The notes: generated from the letters alone by a model not told the origin. A DNA stretch of 64,000 bases from Singulisphaera sp. GP187 (GCF_900129635.1 NZ_FSRB01000001.1:1341501-1405500), one strand, 5' to 3'; shown: positions 7,629 to 17,059, numbered from the stretch's first letter. Made by a program: numbers and translations.

Positions 7629-8378
7629 ATGGAACCCGTCGAGCTAAAACTTCGCCGCCTGCGAGTCAGCCTGAGGGTGTTGATGCTGCTGATAATGATC
7701 GCAGCGGTCTTCATAGGCGATCGCGTGACCAAGGCCCGAAAACAACGGGAGGCGGTCGAATCAGTCAAGAGATGCGGCGGTGGGGTCGTCTACGATTGGG
7801 CGTACGTAAACAGAGGGAAAAGCACGCCAACCGAGCCGAACGCACCACAATGGTTAAGGGGGCTTCTTGGCGATGAATACTTTCAGGATGTGGCTTCTGT
7901 AGCGTTAACTGGCACTCCAATCGGAGTGCCAGTTCCAGGAAGCAAAGTAATTTCTGGTGACGATGTGCTGGCTCATCTCGCTCAAATGAATGCGATTAAG
8001 TCGCTTCACCTGGTGGGAATTCGCATCACCGACAAAGGGTTTGACACAATCAACAGAATTCAATGTCTCGAAGAACTTGTCATCGCTCGATCACCTTGGG
8101 TCTCCAATGCAGATATCGCAAGGATTGAGACTTTGAATCATCTCAAATCTATCTCCATTGAGAACTCCAAGGTAACTGACGCCGGACTTGCTTCCCTGGC
8201 GAAGTTGAAAAATCTGGAGTATCTCAACATCCAGAATACCGGTGCGACCGACGCCGGGCTGGTTTACCTGAAAGGACTCACGAAACTTAAAGAAATGTGG
8301 GTGGAAGGGACTCGAATCACCGAGGACGGTAAGGCGGAATTCAATGCGGCGATGCCCAACCTTAAGGTCATCAGGTAG
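7629..8378 (+). CDS. leucine-rich repeat protein with N-terminal membrane anchor
   Basis: 249-aa protein. Residues 12-30 (VSLRVLMLLIMIAAVFIGD) form a membrane anchor or signal sequence. From about residue 115 there are planctomycete-type LRRs of about 24 residues: IKSLHLVGIRITDKGFDTI, LEELVIARSPWVSNADIARI, LKSISIENSKVTDAGLASL, LEYLNIQNTGATDAGLVYL, LKEMWVEGTRITEDGKAEF. Such LRRs usually bind proteins; the partner is unknown. The likely location is the periplasmic face of the membrane. The stop lies 8 bp inside the convergent pseudogene that follows. Confidence 0.75.
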   Translation: MEPVELKLRRLRVSLRVLMLLIMIAAVFIGDRVTKARKQREAVESVKRCGGGVVYDWAYVNRGKSTPTEPNAPQWLRGLLGDEYFQDVASVALTGTPIGVPVPGSKVISGDDVLAHLAQMNAIKSLHLVGIRITDKGFDTINRIQCLEELVIARSPWVSNADIARIETLNHLKSISIENSKVTDAGLASLAKLKNLEYLNIQNTGATDAGLVYLKGLTKLKEMWVEGTRITEDGKAEFNAAMPNLKVIR

Positions 8379-8897
8379 GCAGGGGAGGCCTGACAGCCTC
8401 ATGGTTCGGGGCGGCAAAGTAGCGGGTGATTAAACCGCCGATGAGGGCTGCGATCAGTCCGAAGAGGCCGTGGCCGTTTCGCAGGAAGTTCAGATGCAAG
8501 TTGCTGCCCCAAGAGAGAGTCGGGCCGCTGGGGGTGGGTTGGGGTGGCGTACCAAGGATGGCCGGGGCTGGTGTCATGACCGAAAAGTTGGAGCGATTCC
8601 AGGGACCGTAATCCTCGTAGAATCGATCGAGAACAGGCGTTGTTATCAACGGCTCACCAACCTGAGTCCAGAACGTGAGCACAAAGTATCCCCAGCCGAA
8701 CGCCGCAAATCCGATCCAGAAGGCCCGCCGTTCCCCGCTCTGAGCAAGGCCCCAAGACTCGCCGTCGCCAGGATTCCGAACGTCAGGGTGAGGATGAGCG
8801 AAGCCCACAACTCGGATGCAGAACGAAGGGCGGCGATGCCGATGGCCGCGAGGACGACAACGGTCATTAGGCCCTTGATCGAGACGCGAGGCTTCAT
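8371..8897 (-). pseudogene. frameshifted small membrane protein gene
   Basis: The first frame starts at 8897 with MKPRVSIKGLMTVVVLAAIGIAAL... and LILTLTFGILATASLGALL. It then loses sense, while the neighbouring frame continues with GERRAFWIGFAAFGWGYFVL, a proline-rich linker, and FLRNGHGLFGLIAALIGGLITRYF to a stop at 8371. Together these give the usual order of a planctomycete three-to-four-helix membrane protein. The frame change is near 8735-8765. It may be a true mutation or a sequence error; the decaying surroundings favour mutation. Confidence 0.65.
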
Positions 8898-8967
8898 GGT
8901 ATCTCCCTTGCCTGAGACGCGGGCATCGATTGGACCTGCCTCGGCAATTGAGTCGCCAGCACTTCAT

Positions 8968-9123
8968 CGTAACGAGGGAGACGCGAACGAACGACAAACC
9001 TACCCGAAGAACACTCCGGACGATTTCTATCTCGAGAACGACTGCTGCATCACCTGCGAGGCCCCATACAACGAAGCCCCTGACCTGATGGCCCACGACG
9101 AGATAGGAGACTACCCACACTGT
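8968..9123 (+). pseudogene. remnant of a small ferredoxin-like (Cys-rich) protein
   Basis: The frame reads TYPKNTPDDFYLENDCCITC followed by EAPYNEAPDLMAHDE and YPHC. The CCxxC...AP..APDL spacing resembles the N-terminal half of a ferredoxin-like protein family. There is no in-frame start codon close upstream, and after YPHC the frame ends in unrelated residues, so only an internal piece is left. The identification rests on pattern memory only. Confidence 0.4.
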
Positions 9124-9250
9124 GACTCTCAAGCTCGGAATCCCCGATGACGTCCACGATCGGCTCCGGCCGCTCACCCGTTAGAAGCGAAGGACCGTCT
9201 CAGTCGTGGCGACGGGAAGGTCTCGATGGACTCGGAGGTACGGGCCATCG
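9124..9250 (+). pseudogene. possible remnant of a FitA-like RHH antitoxin gene
   Basis: One frame reads VTLKLGIPDDVHDRLRPLTR then stops at 9182. The next frame continues AKDRLSRGDGKVSMDSEVRAIV. FitA-type antitoxins have the same order: a short strand, D-x-hydrophobic-x-x-R-L-R, then G-x-S-M-x-x-E-V-R-x-I-L. A frameshift plus a short insertion would explain the split. No toxin (PIN domain) gene follows. Low confidence. Confidence 0.3.
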
Positions 9251-9511
9251 TTAACATCGCGGGTTTTCCGGGGGTTCGCGGTCAGAACCGAGCGGTCCTA
9301 TCCGTCGGGTCGGCCCGGAATTCAACGTATGACGCCAGTTTTGCGGCGAAGGACGACCTGGCGGGTTGGGCGGCCTCCGGACCCGACTTTCTGCTCGTCA
9401 GTTGTCCAAATCACTCTCGACTCGCGGAATGATGGCCGGTCGGTCCCCTCTCCGGTCTTTATTAGTTGATTGGGGGTAACATCGGACAATGGATACGAGA
9501 GCGCCATCGTG

Positions 9512-12500
9512 ATGCCGCGCGTACCGCAACAGATAGGCCGGCTCTTCGCGGAGGGGACACTGACGGGACTCTCCGACGCGGAGTTGCTCGGGCTTTTCGC
9601 CTCCGGCCGTGACGCCTTGGCATTCGACGCGTTGGTGGCTCGCCACGGGCCAATGGTCCTGGGCGTCTGCCGCGGCCTCCTGAGCGACCCGAACGACGCG
9701 GAGGACGCGTTTCAGGCCACCTTCCTCATCCTGGTCAGGAAAGCCGGGACAATCCGCGGCCCCGTCGCCCTGGGTGGTTGGCTCTGTCTCGCGGCGCGCC
9801 GCGTGGCGATCCGGGCAAATGTTGCCGCCGCCCGGCGACGGGCTTACGAACGGCGGGCCGCTCAGATGGCGCCGATGACCTCGGAGCCGGGGCCGTCGGC
9901 CCGGGACGAGCTCTTGAACGCCCTCCACGAGGAGATTGCCCGGCTGCCCAAGAAATCCCGCAGCGCGGTGGTTCTCTGCGACCTCCAGGGCACCCCGCAT
10001 GACCGGGCCTCTGCGGAGTTACGCCTGAGCGAGCGTACGCTCCGGCGTCGGCTGAGCGAGGGACGCGAGCGGCTGCGGACGCGATTGGCCGGCCGCGGCC
10101 TGGGACAGGACCGGGCGATGCTCGCGTCGCTCTGGCTCCGAGAGGCCCGGGTGACCGTGCCGGCCGCCTGGAGGGGGGCGACCGTGCGGGCGGCGCTGGC
10201 CGTCTTCGAACCCGCCGCGGCGGTCGGAACTGTCTCGGCGACCGCTATGGCACTGACCCGAGAGGTATCACGGACCATGTCGCTCCAGAAGTTGCCCCTG
10301 GTCTCGGCCGTCCTCGCCACTTCCTGCCTCCTGGTCTGGGGGGCGTCGGCCGCGTTGTACTCGCCTGGGCCGGAGGCCACAAAGCAGGGGACGGGCGAGG
10401 CGCAGGCCCCCGCCGTCCCGAAGGAGGCCGAGGTCGCCGTACCGCCGCCTCGATCGGGCCTTGCCGCCTCGGTTGGCATGCACCCCATCCGCGGCCGAGT
10501 GCTCGACCCCGACGGTAAGCCGGTCCCCGGCGCCGGGGTCTACGTGCGTCCCTATGCCGAACCTCGTTGGAGCGAGATCGACCCGATGGCCGCGCGACAG
10601 AAGGGGCGTGTGGCGGCGACTGGTGCAGATGGACGGTTCCATTTCGAGTTGGACAAGGGGGCGAGCGATGGCTCGTACTACAGCGGCGTGACCGGTTGGC
10701 ACAAGGCCCAGATCGCGGTCGCTGCGCCGGGATTCGCACCGGCTTGGGTCGAGGTCGGCGACATGGTCAAGCGGGGCGACATGGCGCTGCGGCTGGTCCG
10801 GGACGACGTGCCCGTCCGCGGGCGTGTCTTGAATCCGCAAGGCCGGCCCGTCGCCGGTGTGCTCGTGCGAATCCGGGCGATCTGGGAGGTCAACGACGGC
10901 GTCGACCTCGACGCCTTGCTGGTCTCGGGCGCGGTCGATGAAGACGTGTCACGGATGGCACGCCGGTACGGCAACTCGCTCGGATCGGCGCCCCCGACCT
11001 GGCAAGCGGATCCCACGCCCCTCTGGCCCGGGAGCCGGAACGCTTGGACCACCGGCGCCGACGGTCGGTTCGAGGTACGAGGGATCGGACGCGACCGCAT
11101 CGCCCGGCTGGAGTTCCACGGCGGCGGCGTGGCGGACGGCACGCTCGACGTGATGGCCCGCCCCGCGAAGGCGCCGCCTCGGGCTCGGTCGCGGCCCAGC
11201 CTGCATAGGGAGTTGATGAGCAAGGACCGGGACGCTGCGTTCAATGGCCTCTATCCGCAGGGGACCCAGCTCGTCGGCGCGACCTTCGACTACATCGCCG
11301 GCCCGACCAAGCCGCTTGTCGGCGTCGTCCGCCTGAAGGGGTCCGGCAAACCGGTCGAAGGCGCCATCGTCCGTGGCGCCGACCCGGGGACCCATACCGC
11401 CGTCACCGCCCAGACCGACGCCGCAGGCCACTTCCGCCTTGATGGGATACCGAAGGGGGAGTTCTACCGAATCCAGGTCAATCCGAGGCAGGGAATCGAC
11501 TCGTTCCTCCGCCGCTGGGAGCTTATCGATGACACGGAGGGGCTCAAGCCGCTCGAGACGACGATCGAGGTGCCCCCCGGGGTGATCGTGACCGGTCGGT
11601 TGATCGACAAGGTGACGGGCCGGGTGGTCCCACCAGCGGATGTCGAATACACCAAGGCGCTGGATAATGTGGCCAACGGAGACTCCCTCGGGTTCTCCCG
11701 GCTGGCCGACGCGGCGTTCGGGCTGACGGTCCCGCCCGGCCGCGGGATGATCGCCGGGGCCGCAGCCGTCGAAGGGAAGGATGACCCGTACGCCGCCGCC
11801 CACCTGAAGGCGGCGGATCGAAAGAACCAGCGCGACGACAATGTTTACGCACACCAGCTCGTCGGTCATCACATCTATCGATTCATCGACGTCCCGGCCG
11901 GCTCGGGACCGGTCACCATGGACCTCGAGCTGGTCTGCGGCCAGAGCCGCGTGGGCCGGCTCATCGACCCGGACGGGCGGCTCGTCGTCGGCGCGGCTGC
12001 CTACGGCCTTAGCGCCCGCGACTGGTCGGGGACTGGTAACTCACGGGCGCTCGACGCCGATACGTTCGAGGTCGGGGGCCTGGAGCCGGGCCATCCTCGA
12101 CTGCTGGTCTTCACGCACGGGACCCGCAAGCTTGTCGGTGCGGCCGTGCTCAAAGATGAAGACCTGAAATCCCACGCGCCGCTGGAGGTCAAGCTCTTCC
12201 CGGCGGGCGCGATCACGGGGCGGCTCCTCGACGACGATGGCCTGCCGTGGGCGGGGGCCACGCTCGATGTCTGGATGTCCGACCCGGACCGGCCCTCAGG
12301 GGCCTTCGGATGCTCCTTCGGCGAGAAGGTCACCGCAGACGCCCAGGGTCGCTTCCGGGTCGAGGCGTTCGTGCCGGGCGTTGAGACCGAAGTTACGATC
12401 GCAGTCCCGAATCGCTGGGGCGTCCAACTCGACGGCGGCAATGCCCTCCGGAAGCCCGCTCTGAAATCGGGCGAGCTCCGTGACCTGGGCGACGTGAAGG

Positions 12501-12523
12501 CCAAGGAAATCCACCAACAATGA
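9512..12523 (+). CDS. ECF sigma factor with membrane helix and carboxypeptidase-regulatory-like repeats
   Basis: Predicted transcription initiation factor of about 1003 aa. Sigma region 2 is residues 33-105 (ARHGPMVLGVCRGLLSDPND, AEDAFQATFLILVRKA, LGGWLCLAARRVA). Region 4 is 133-195 (LHEEIARLPKKSRSAVVLCD, LRLSERTLRRRLSEGRERL). A hydrophobic segment at 262-283 (PLVSAVLATSCLLVWGASAAL) would anchor the protein. From about 325 onward there are several carboxypeptidase-D regulatory-like beta units (IRGRVLDPDGKPVPGAGVYV, VRGRVLNPQGRPVAGVLVRI, ITGRLLDDDGLPWAGATLDV). If the helix spans the membrane, the sigma half is cytosolic and the beta domains periplasmic. No separate anti-sigma gene is seen. DUF1800 starts 18 bp downstream. 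Confidence 0.85.
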   Translation: MPRVPQQIGRLFAEGTLTGLSDAELLGLFASGRDALAFDALVARHGPMVLGVCRGLLSDPNDAEDAFQATFLILVRKAGTIRGPVALGGWLCLAARRVAIRANVAAARRRAYERRAAQMAPMTSEPGPSARDELLNALHEEIARLPKKSRSAVVLCDLQGTPHDRASAELRLSERTLRRRLSEGRERLRTRLAGRGLGQDRAMLASLWLREARVTVPAAWRGATVRAALAVFEPAAAVGTVSATAMALTREVSRTMSLQKLPLVSAVLATSCLLVWGASAALYSPGPEATKQGTGEAQAPAVPKEAEVAVPPPRSGLAASVGMHPIRGRVLDPDGKPVPGAGVYVRPYAEPRWSEIDPMAARQKGRVAATGADGRFHFELDKGASDGSYYSGVTGWHKAQIAVAAPGFAPAWVEVGDMVKRGDMALRLVRDDVPVRGRVLNPQGRPVAGVLVRIRAIWEVNDGVDLDALLVSGAVDEDVSRMARRYGNSLGSAPPTWQADPTPLWPGSRNAWTTGADGRFEVRGIGRDRIARLEFHGGGVADGTLDVMARPAKAPPRARSRPSLHRELMSKDRDAAFNGLYPQGTQLVGATFDYIAGPTKPLVGVVRLKGSGKPVEGAIVRGADPGTHTAVTAQTDAAGHFRLDGIPKGEFYRIQVNPRQGIDSFLRRWELIDDTEGLKPLETTIEVPPGVIVTGRLIDKVTGRVVPPADVEYTKALDNVANGDSLGFSRLADAAFGLTVPPGRGMIAGAAAVEGKDDPYAAAHLKAADRKNQRDDNVYAHQLVGHHIYRFIDVPAGSGPVTMDLELVCGQSRVGRLIDPDGRLVVGAAAYGLSARDWSGTGNSRALDADTFEVGGLEPGHPRLLVFTHGTRKLVGAAVLKDEDLKSHAPLEVKLFPAGAITGRLLDDDGLPWAGATLDVWMSDPDRPSGAFGCSFGEKVTADAQGRFRVEAFVPGVETEVTIAVPNRWGVQLDGGNALRKPALKSGELRDLGDVKAKEIHQQ

Positions 12524-12541
12524 CCGCTCGGGAGAGAGCCG

Positions 12542-13888
12542 GTGCGAGCGCATACCATGCGACCGAGATCGGGCGATCCCTGGGCGCCCTATGTCCCCGA
12601 CGAAGCCATGCCATGGGACCTTCGCCGGGTCGTCCATCTGCACCGCCGGGCCGGCTTCGCCGCCACCTGGGACGAGTTGCAGCGCGACCTGAATGATGGC
12701 CCCGAGGCGTCGATCGACCGGCTCCTGGACGGGACGTCTCGATCCTGCGGCATCCCCGCAGGGTTCGCCGCGTTCGCCGACGGCCTGGCCGACCGGGCGC
12801 TGGCCGCGCCCGATTCCAGTCGTCTCAAGGGCTGGTGGGTCTACCGCATGCTCTTCGGCCCGGACCCGCTCACCGAGCGCCTGACGCTGATCTGGCATGG
12901 CCACTTCGCCACCAGCAACCTCAAGGTCAATGACCTCTCCCTGATGCGACGGCAGAACGAGACCCTGCGCTCGCTCTGCCGGGCCCCGTTCGGCCGGCTC
13001 CTGCACGCGATGCTCCACGACCCGGCGCTTCTGGTCTGGCTCGACGCCCAGGAGAACACCAAGGGGCATCCCAACGAGAACCTCGCCCGCGAGCTGATGG
13101 AGCTGTTCACGCTCGGGATTGGTCCCTATTCCGAGGACGACGTCAAGCAGGCCGCCCGCGCGCTGACGGGCTGGAAGCTCGTGAACGACGAGGCGCGGTT
13201 CGTCCCGATCCGGCACGACGCGGGCACGAAGACCATCCTGGGCCACACCTGCGCCTTCGACGCCGACGGGCTGGCCGCGCTGCTCCTGGAGCATCCCGCC
13301 ACGTCTCGCCGGCTGGCCTGGCGGCTCTGCCATGAGTTCCTCGGCGAGGGCGCGGTCGAGTCCGAGGCCCTGGACGCACTCGCCGAGGAACTGAGGGCGC
13401 ACGACCTCGATGTCGGATGGGGCGTGGCGACGGTTCTCCGCTCACGGCTCTGCTTCGACGCGGCCAATCTGGGACGCCGCGTCGCGAGCCCGCTCGATTT
13501 CGCTCTCGGCAGCGTGCGGGCGCTGGAGATGTTCGACCCGGCCCCGAGTACGCCGGTGCTCGCCGACTGGTGCGGCCGGCTGGGCCAGGACCTGTTCTAT
13601 CCGCCCAACGTCGGCGGGTGGCCCGGCGGCCGGGCCTGGATCACGACCCGCTCGGCGATCGGCCGGGCGAACCTCGCCGCGGCCCTGGTCGCCGGCGAGC
13701 CGGTCGGACTGGGCACGCCGTTCGACCCGATCGATTTGGCGGAGCGCCATGGCCAGCGCCACAACCCGGCGTTCTTCGCGCAATTGCTGCTCGGTACCGA
13801 TCGCCTCAAGGTCCCCCTCGATGAGCTGGTATCGGCCCGGCAGGCCTTGGCTCGACTCGTCGCGTCGCCCGAGGCGCAACGCATCTGA
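12542..13888 (+). CDS. DUF1800 domain protein
   Basis: Member of DUF1800, a family common in Planctomycetes and normally paired with DUF1501, function unknown. Typical pieces are seen: VVHLHRRAGFAATWDELQRDL, LKGWWVYRMLFGPDPLTERLTLIWHGHFATS (heme-free helical core), HPNENLARELMELFTLGIG, ALTGWKL and PPNVGGWPGG. The start is the GTG at 12542 or the ATG at 12557. It lies 18 bp after the sigma factor gene and 24 bp before the DUF1501 gene, so a three-gene transcript is likely. No signal peptide is obvious. Confidence 0.88.
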   Translation: MRAHTMRPRSGDPWAPYVPDEAMPWDLRRVVHLHRRAGFAATWDELQRDLNDGPEASIDRLLDGTSRSCGIPAGFAAFADGLADRALAAPDSSRLKGWWVYRMLFGPDPLTERLTLIWHGHFATSNLKVNDLSLMRRQNETLRSLCRAPFGRLLHAMLHDPALLVWLDAQENTKGHPNENLARELMELFTLGIGPYSEDDVKQAARALTGWKLVNDEARFVPIRHDAGTKTILGHTCAFDADGLAALLLEHPATSRRLAWRLCHEFLGEGAVESEALDALAEELRAHDLDVGWGVATVLRSRLCFDAANLGRRVASPLDFALGSVRALEMFDPAPSTPVLADWCGRLGQDLFYPPNVGGWPGGRAWITTRSAIGRANLAAALVAGEPVGLGTPFDPIDLAERHGQRHNPAFFAQLLLGTDRLKVPLDELVSARQALARLVASPEAQRI

Positions 13889-13912
13889 CCCGCATTCCTG
13901 GGAGGTGAGACC

Positions 13913-15118
13913 GTGGAGACACGACGACGATTCCTCGCCCGCGGCCTACGGGATTCGACCCTGATCGCCCTGGCGCCGACGCTGCCCGGCTTCCTGGCCC
14001 GCACGGCGCAGGCCGCCTGTCCGGAGAGGGACGGCCGCATCCTGGTCGTCTTGCAGCTCGACGGCGGCAACGACGGCATCAACACGGTCGTCCCCTTCAA
14101 GGACGAGGGGTACGCGAAGCACCGCAAGGCCATCCGCCTGCCTGAGAAGCGGCTGGTCCGGATCAACAGCGAGGTGGGCCTGCATCCGTCGATGGCCGCC
14201 GCGGGCAGGCTGTTGGAGTCAGGGCGGCTGGCGATCGTGCCGGGGGTGGGCTATCCCAACCCAAGTCGCTCGCACTTCCGGAGCATGGCGATCTGGCAAT
14301 CGGCCCGGCTCGACGAGCGGGACCACACCGGTCTGGGCTGGGTCGGCCGCGGCCTCGACGCGGGCCCGCCGACCCGCGACGGCGCCCCGGCGGCCATGCT
14401 GATCGGGCCCGACTCCCCGCCGCCGACCATCCGCGGCCGGCGGTCCATCAGCGCCGCGCTCGACCGACTCGACGACTATGCCTTGGTCGACAAGGAGGCC
14501 GAGACCCCGCCGATCGGCTCCTCGTCCGCCGGTGACGACCTGGGGCGGTTCCTCCGCCGTAGCCTGCTGGACGCCTACACGACCGCGGACCGTCTCGAGG
14601 CCGTCGCCGGGGCGAGCGGCGATGCACCTTATCCCGAGTCGGAGCTCGCCCGTCGGCTGAATCTGACGGCGCGGCTGATCAAGGCCGGGCTAGGCACGCG
14701 CGTCTATTACCTCGAGCAGGGCGGCTATGACACCCACGGCTACCAGATCCCGCAGCACGCCCCGTTGCTGGAGGAGCTCTCGGCCTCGCTCCGGGCGTTC
14801 CTCGATGACCTGGCCGAGGCGCGGCTGGCGGACAGGGTTCTTGTTCTGGTCTTCAGCGAGTTCGGCCGGCGCGTCGCCGAGAACGGATCGAAGGGGACCG
14901 ACCATGGGACGTCCGGCCCGGTCCTCCTGGCCAGCCCGCGCGTCCGGCCGGGGCTGCACGGGGCCTACCCGAGCCTCACCGATCTGGTCGACGGCGACCT
15001 GAAGCTGACGGTGGACTTCCGCCGCGTCTACGCCACTGTCCTGGAGGGCTGGCTCGGCCTGGCGTCGAAGGAGGCCCTGGGCGGCGCCTTCGAACCCTTG
15101 CCGCTGTTCCATAGTTGA
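13913..15118 (+). CDS. DUF1501 domain protein (Tat-type signal)
   Basis: Secreted protein of the DUF1501 family, related to the alkaline-phosphatase/sulfatase fold. The GTG start at 13913 has a strong GGGAGGTGA ahead. The N-terminus METRRRFLARGLRDSTLIAL is Tat-like. Family marks are LVVLQLDGGNDGINTVVPF, GYPNPSRSHFRSMAIWQSA, YDTHGYQIPQHAPLLEELS, VLVFSEFGRRVAENGSKGTDHGT. The role is not established; pairs of DUF1800 and DUF1501 are widespread in the phylum and probably act together in the cell envelope. Confidence 0.88.
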   Translation: METRRRFLARGLRDSTLIALAPTLPGFLARTAQAACPERDGRILVVLQLDGGNDGINTVVPFKDEGYAKHRKAIRLPEKRLVRINSEVGLHPSMAAAGRLLESGRLAIVPGVGYPNPSRSHFRSMAIWQSARLDERDHTGLGWVGRGLDAGPPTRDGAPAAMLIGPDSPPPTIRGRRSISAALDRLDDYALVDKEAETPPIGSSSAGDDLGRFLRRSLLDAYTTADRLEAVAGASGDAPYPESELARRLNLTARLIKAGLGTRVYYLEQGGYDTHGYQIPQHAPLLEELSASLRAFLDDLAEARLADRVLVLVFSEFGRRVAENGSKGTDHGTSGPVLLASPRVRPGLHGAYPSLTDLVDGDLKLTVDFRRVYATVLEGWLGLASKEALGGAFEPLPLFHS

Positions 15119-15589
15119 TTCGAGCCATGTGGTGCCGATGAACCCGACCATCCCGCGGCAATTGGGTCCCGATTCCAGTTTTCTGTTCCATTGCGACTCA
15201 CGCCCCGTTGAGCTGACCGCGAACCACCTCCACAACTCTGCGGATGTGGTCAAAGTCGCGATGGCTTATGGGCCATGCGCCCCGTCGGTAGGTAAGGTTT
15301 AGCCCATGGGGTTACAAACGCAACATAACAGCCGTATCGGACATTTCACGCGCAGAGATGACCCCGTGGAACGTCCCCGATATTCACTCCCCGGGCGAGC
15401 CTGCCTCCGATTCCCAGGACGGTTTGAGCGGCTCCAGGATTGGTTAACTCGCGTTCCGGATGCAATCGTATCGATCGTCCATCGAGACTCTTGATCGGCC
15501 TCTGGACTCGGATAGAATCTTCTGCGACAAGTGTCAGGAGGGCAGCGGGTAAAAGGAAGTCGCAGCATAATCTTGTGGGACACCGAGCC
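15119..15589. other. intergenic stretch, no gene seen
   Basis: About 470 bp between the DUF1501 gene and the TIGR03067 gene. Short open frames exist on both strands, but none has a credible start, RBS or recognisable sequence. No repeat was noticed. Confidence 0.5.
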
Positions 15590-16099
15590 ATGCGACTCGT
15601 TTCCTTACGGTCGACTTCTCCACGGTTGAGAATTGCCGGCGCGGTGGGACTCATTCTCGTGGTGATCCTGGATCTCTCCGCCTGGTTTCCGCGGGGTGAC
15701 GCGGCCAGTATCCAGGGTCGTTGGCGGGTGGTGAGGATTGAAGACTCAGGGGTGGCGGTCAATGAACCGTTTCTCATGACGAGGCAATACATCTTCGATG
15801 CCCGCAAACTGATCGTGAGCGCCCGAGGCAAACCGATCGCCGCCTCGTTGGTGGGAGAGTGGATTGAGCGGAATATCAAGAGTCCTTCCTTCAAGCTCGA
15901 TCCGACGTCGACCCCCAAGGCAATCGACCTCGTCTTGCCTACGGGGACGACCCTGCGTGGCATCTACGATTTGGACGGCGACCGCCTCAAACTTTGCTTC
16001 ACCGGCCCTTCGGGGAAGGCGGCAATGGCGCGTCCGACGGGTTTTTCGGTCCCTGGTTCGGGTGCTCGTCTCGTCGTCATCGAACGTGAGTGTAAATAA
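15590..16099 (+). CDS. TIGR03067 domain protein, membrane-anchored or secreted
   Basis: 169-aa paralog of the protein at 6790-7242. I chose the ATG at 15590 because it gives an N-terminal basic stretch followed by the hydrophobic segment LRIAGAVGLILVVILDLSAW. The family core follows: ASIQGRWRVVRIEDSGVAV, FKLDPTSTPKAIDLVLPTG, LRGIYDLDGDRLKLCF and ARPTGFSVPGSGARLVV. Function unknown; the predicted location is outside the cytosol. Confidence 0.78.
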   Translation: MRLVSLRSTSPRLRIAGAVGLILVVILDLSAWFPRGDAASIQGRWRVVRIEDSGVAVNEPFLMTRQYIFDARKLIVSARGKPIAASLVGEWIERNIKSPSFKLDPTSTPKAIDLVLPTGTTLRGIYDLDGDRLKLCFTGPSGKAAMARPTGFSVPGSGARLVVIERECK

Positions 16100-16287
16100 G
16101 TTCACCGTCGCATGACGTCTATGTTCGCCTGGCTTGGGTCCAACCGAGCGGGTTCGACTTGTACCGAGTCGCCATTATCGGACGATCGCGACGGCCGTGT
16201 GGAACATACTGCCTCGAACCCGCGCAGTCCTGCCTTGGGTGTTCTACCGTGCTACGCTGACCGGCGACGCTTTGACCAGCTCGTGAC

Positions 16288-16497
16288 TCATCGTCTCTCA
16301 CCGATAACCACATCATCCTCCGGCGACACAAAATCTCCCGCATGTTGGATCCATAACGGATTATATCTCGTTATTGGCTTGGGGGCCTGCAACTCGGCCT
16401 CCAGACGATCCGCCCTCCGAGTTTGGTTGAGAAGTGCCAACGACAGAGCGGCGATGATCACCAACAATAGAAGCGTACTCAGTCGGAATCGTTTCAT
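16288..16497 (-). CDS. small single-pass membrane protein, 69 aa
   Basis: Starts MKRFRLSTLLLLVIIAALSLALL, an N-terminal membrane helix with basic residues on the inside. A coiled-coil-like stretch RRADRLEAELQ and a polar tail follow. Short proteins with this 'RFRLSTLLLLVxIAAL' start are frequent in Planctomycetes and of unknown role. Supported by the characteristic N-terminus rather than by length. Confidence 0.6.
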   Translation of the reverse strand: MKRFRLSTLLLLVIIAALSLALLNQTRRADRLEAELQAPKPITRYNPLWIQHAGDFVSPEDDVVIGERR

Positions 16498-16603
16498 CGG
16501 TAACCCCCCGGCAATTCGACATCGGAACCAGCACTGACATTGTGTGCAACAAGACCCTCTTTCGTCCGTGCGTACAGCAGCACGGCCTTTGGAGGAAATG
16601 CAG

Positions 16604-16631
16604 GGGGATCAGTTCCCCATGATCGGACGTT
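16604..16631 (+). repeat. 28-bp direct repeat, copy 1
   Basis: The sequence begins ggggatcagttccccatgat and is identical over 28 bp to 17131-17158. It contains a small hairpin (GGGGA-TCAGT-TCCCC). A 9-bp inverted repeat ACGTTCCAC/GTGGAACGT (16627-16635 and 16652-16660) overlaps its right end. Confidence 0.75.
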
Positions 16632-16732
16632 CCACACCAGCACGTTTTACCGTGGAACGTACCGATTGCCCGGAGATGGTGCAACCCTGTTCGGGGCGTT
16701 CCACGCGTGATAACGAGGGATTAGTAGAAAAT

Positions 16733-17059
16733 TCAAGGGTAGGCGACCGAGGTCCTACCTCGTCTTCGGCGGAGACGACGAATCATCAGAAATGCTACGA
16801 AAACTGCCGAACTTAGCGTCGCGATCACATGAAATGTAATCTTATAGGCACTAAATATGTATAAAATATTTGAATTGTTTTGTTTTTGGATAGCCAAAGA
16901 GTGCTGCGGGCGTGCTGCTGACAACTTTTGGGACGACGGTGACAAGGGACTGTACCTGAAGCCTATGACAGTCGAGTTCCAATAGGCAAGGGGGACGGCA
17001 AATAGGACGACACCAACGAGCATTTCGCCCAAAGTGAAACGGAACTCACCGCGTTCCAT
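16733..17059 (-). CDS. hypothetical two-helix membrane protein, AT-richer than surroundings
   Basis: 108-aa protein from the ATG at 17059, which has GGGAGAAAG upstream. It has two hydrophobic helices: FTLGEMLVGVVLFAVPLAYW and FHVIATLSSAVFVAFLMI, the latter followed by a very basic stop-transfer RRLRRRRGR. The loop between them (QKQNNSNILYIFSAYKI) is coded by AT-rich codons, unlike its neighbours. The gene lies between the two copies of a 28-bp direct repeat. No family recognised. Confidence 0.5.
   Translation of the reverse strand: MERGEFRFTLGEMLVGVVLFAVPLAYWNSTVIGFRYSPLSPSSQKLSAARPQHSLAIQKQNNSNILYIFSAYKITFHVIATLSSAVFVAFLMIRRLRRRRGRTSVAYP

Noticed and set aside
14690-15253. Minus-strand frame opposite the DUF1501 gene
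   Set aside because: Shadow of the sense gene, with Arg/Gln-rich translation and no motif.
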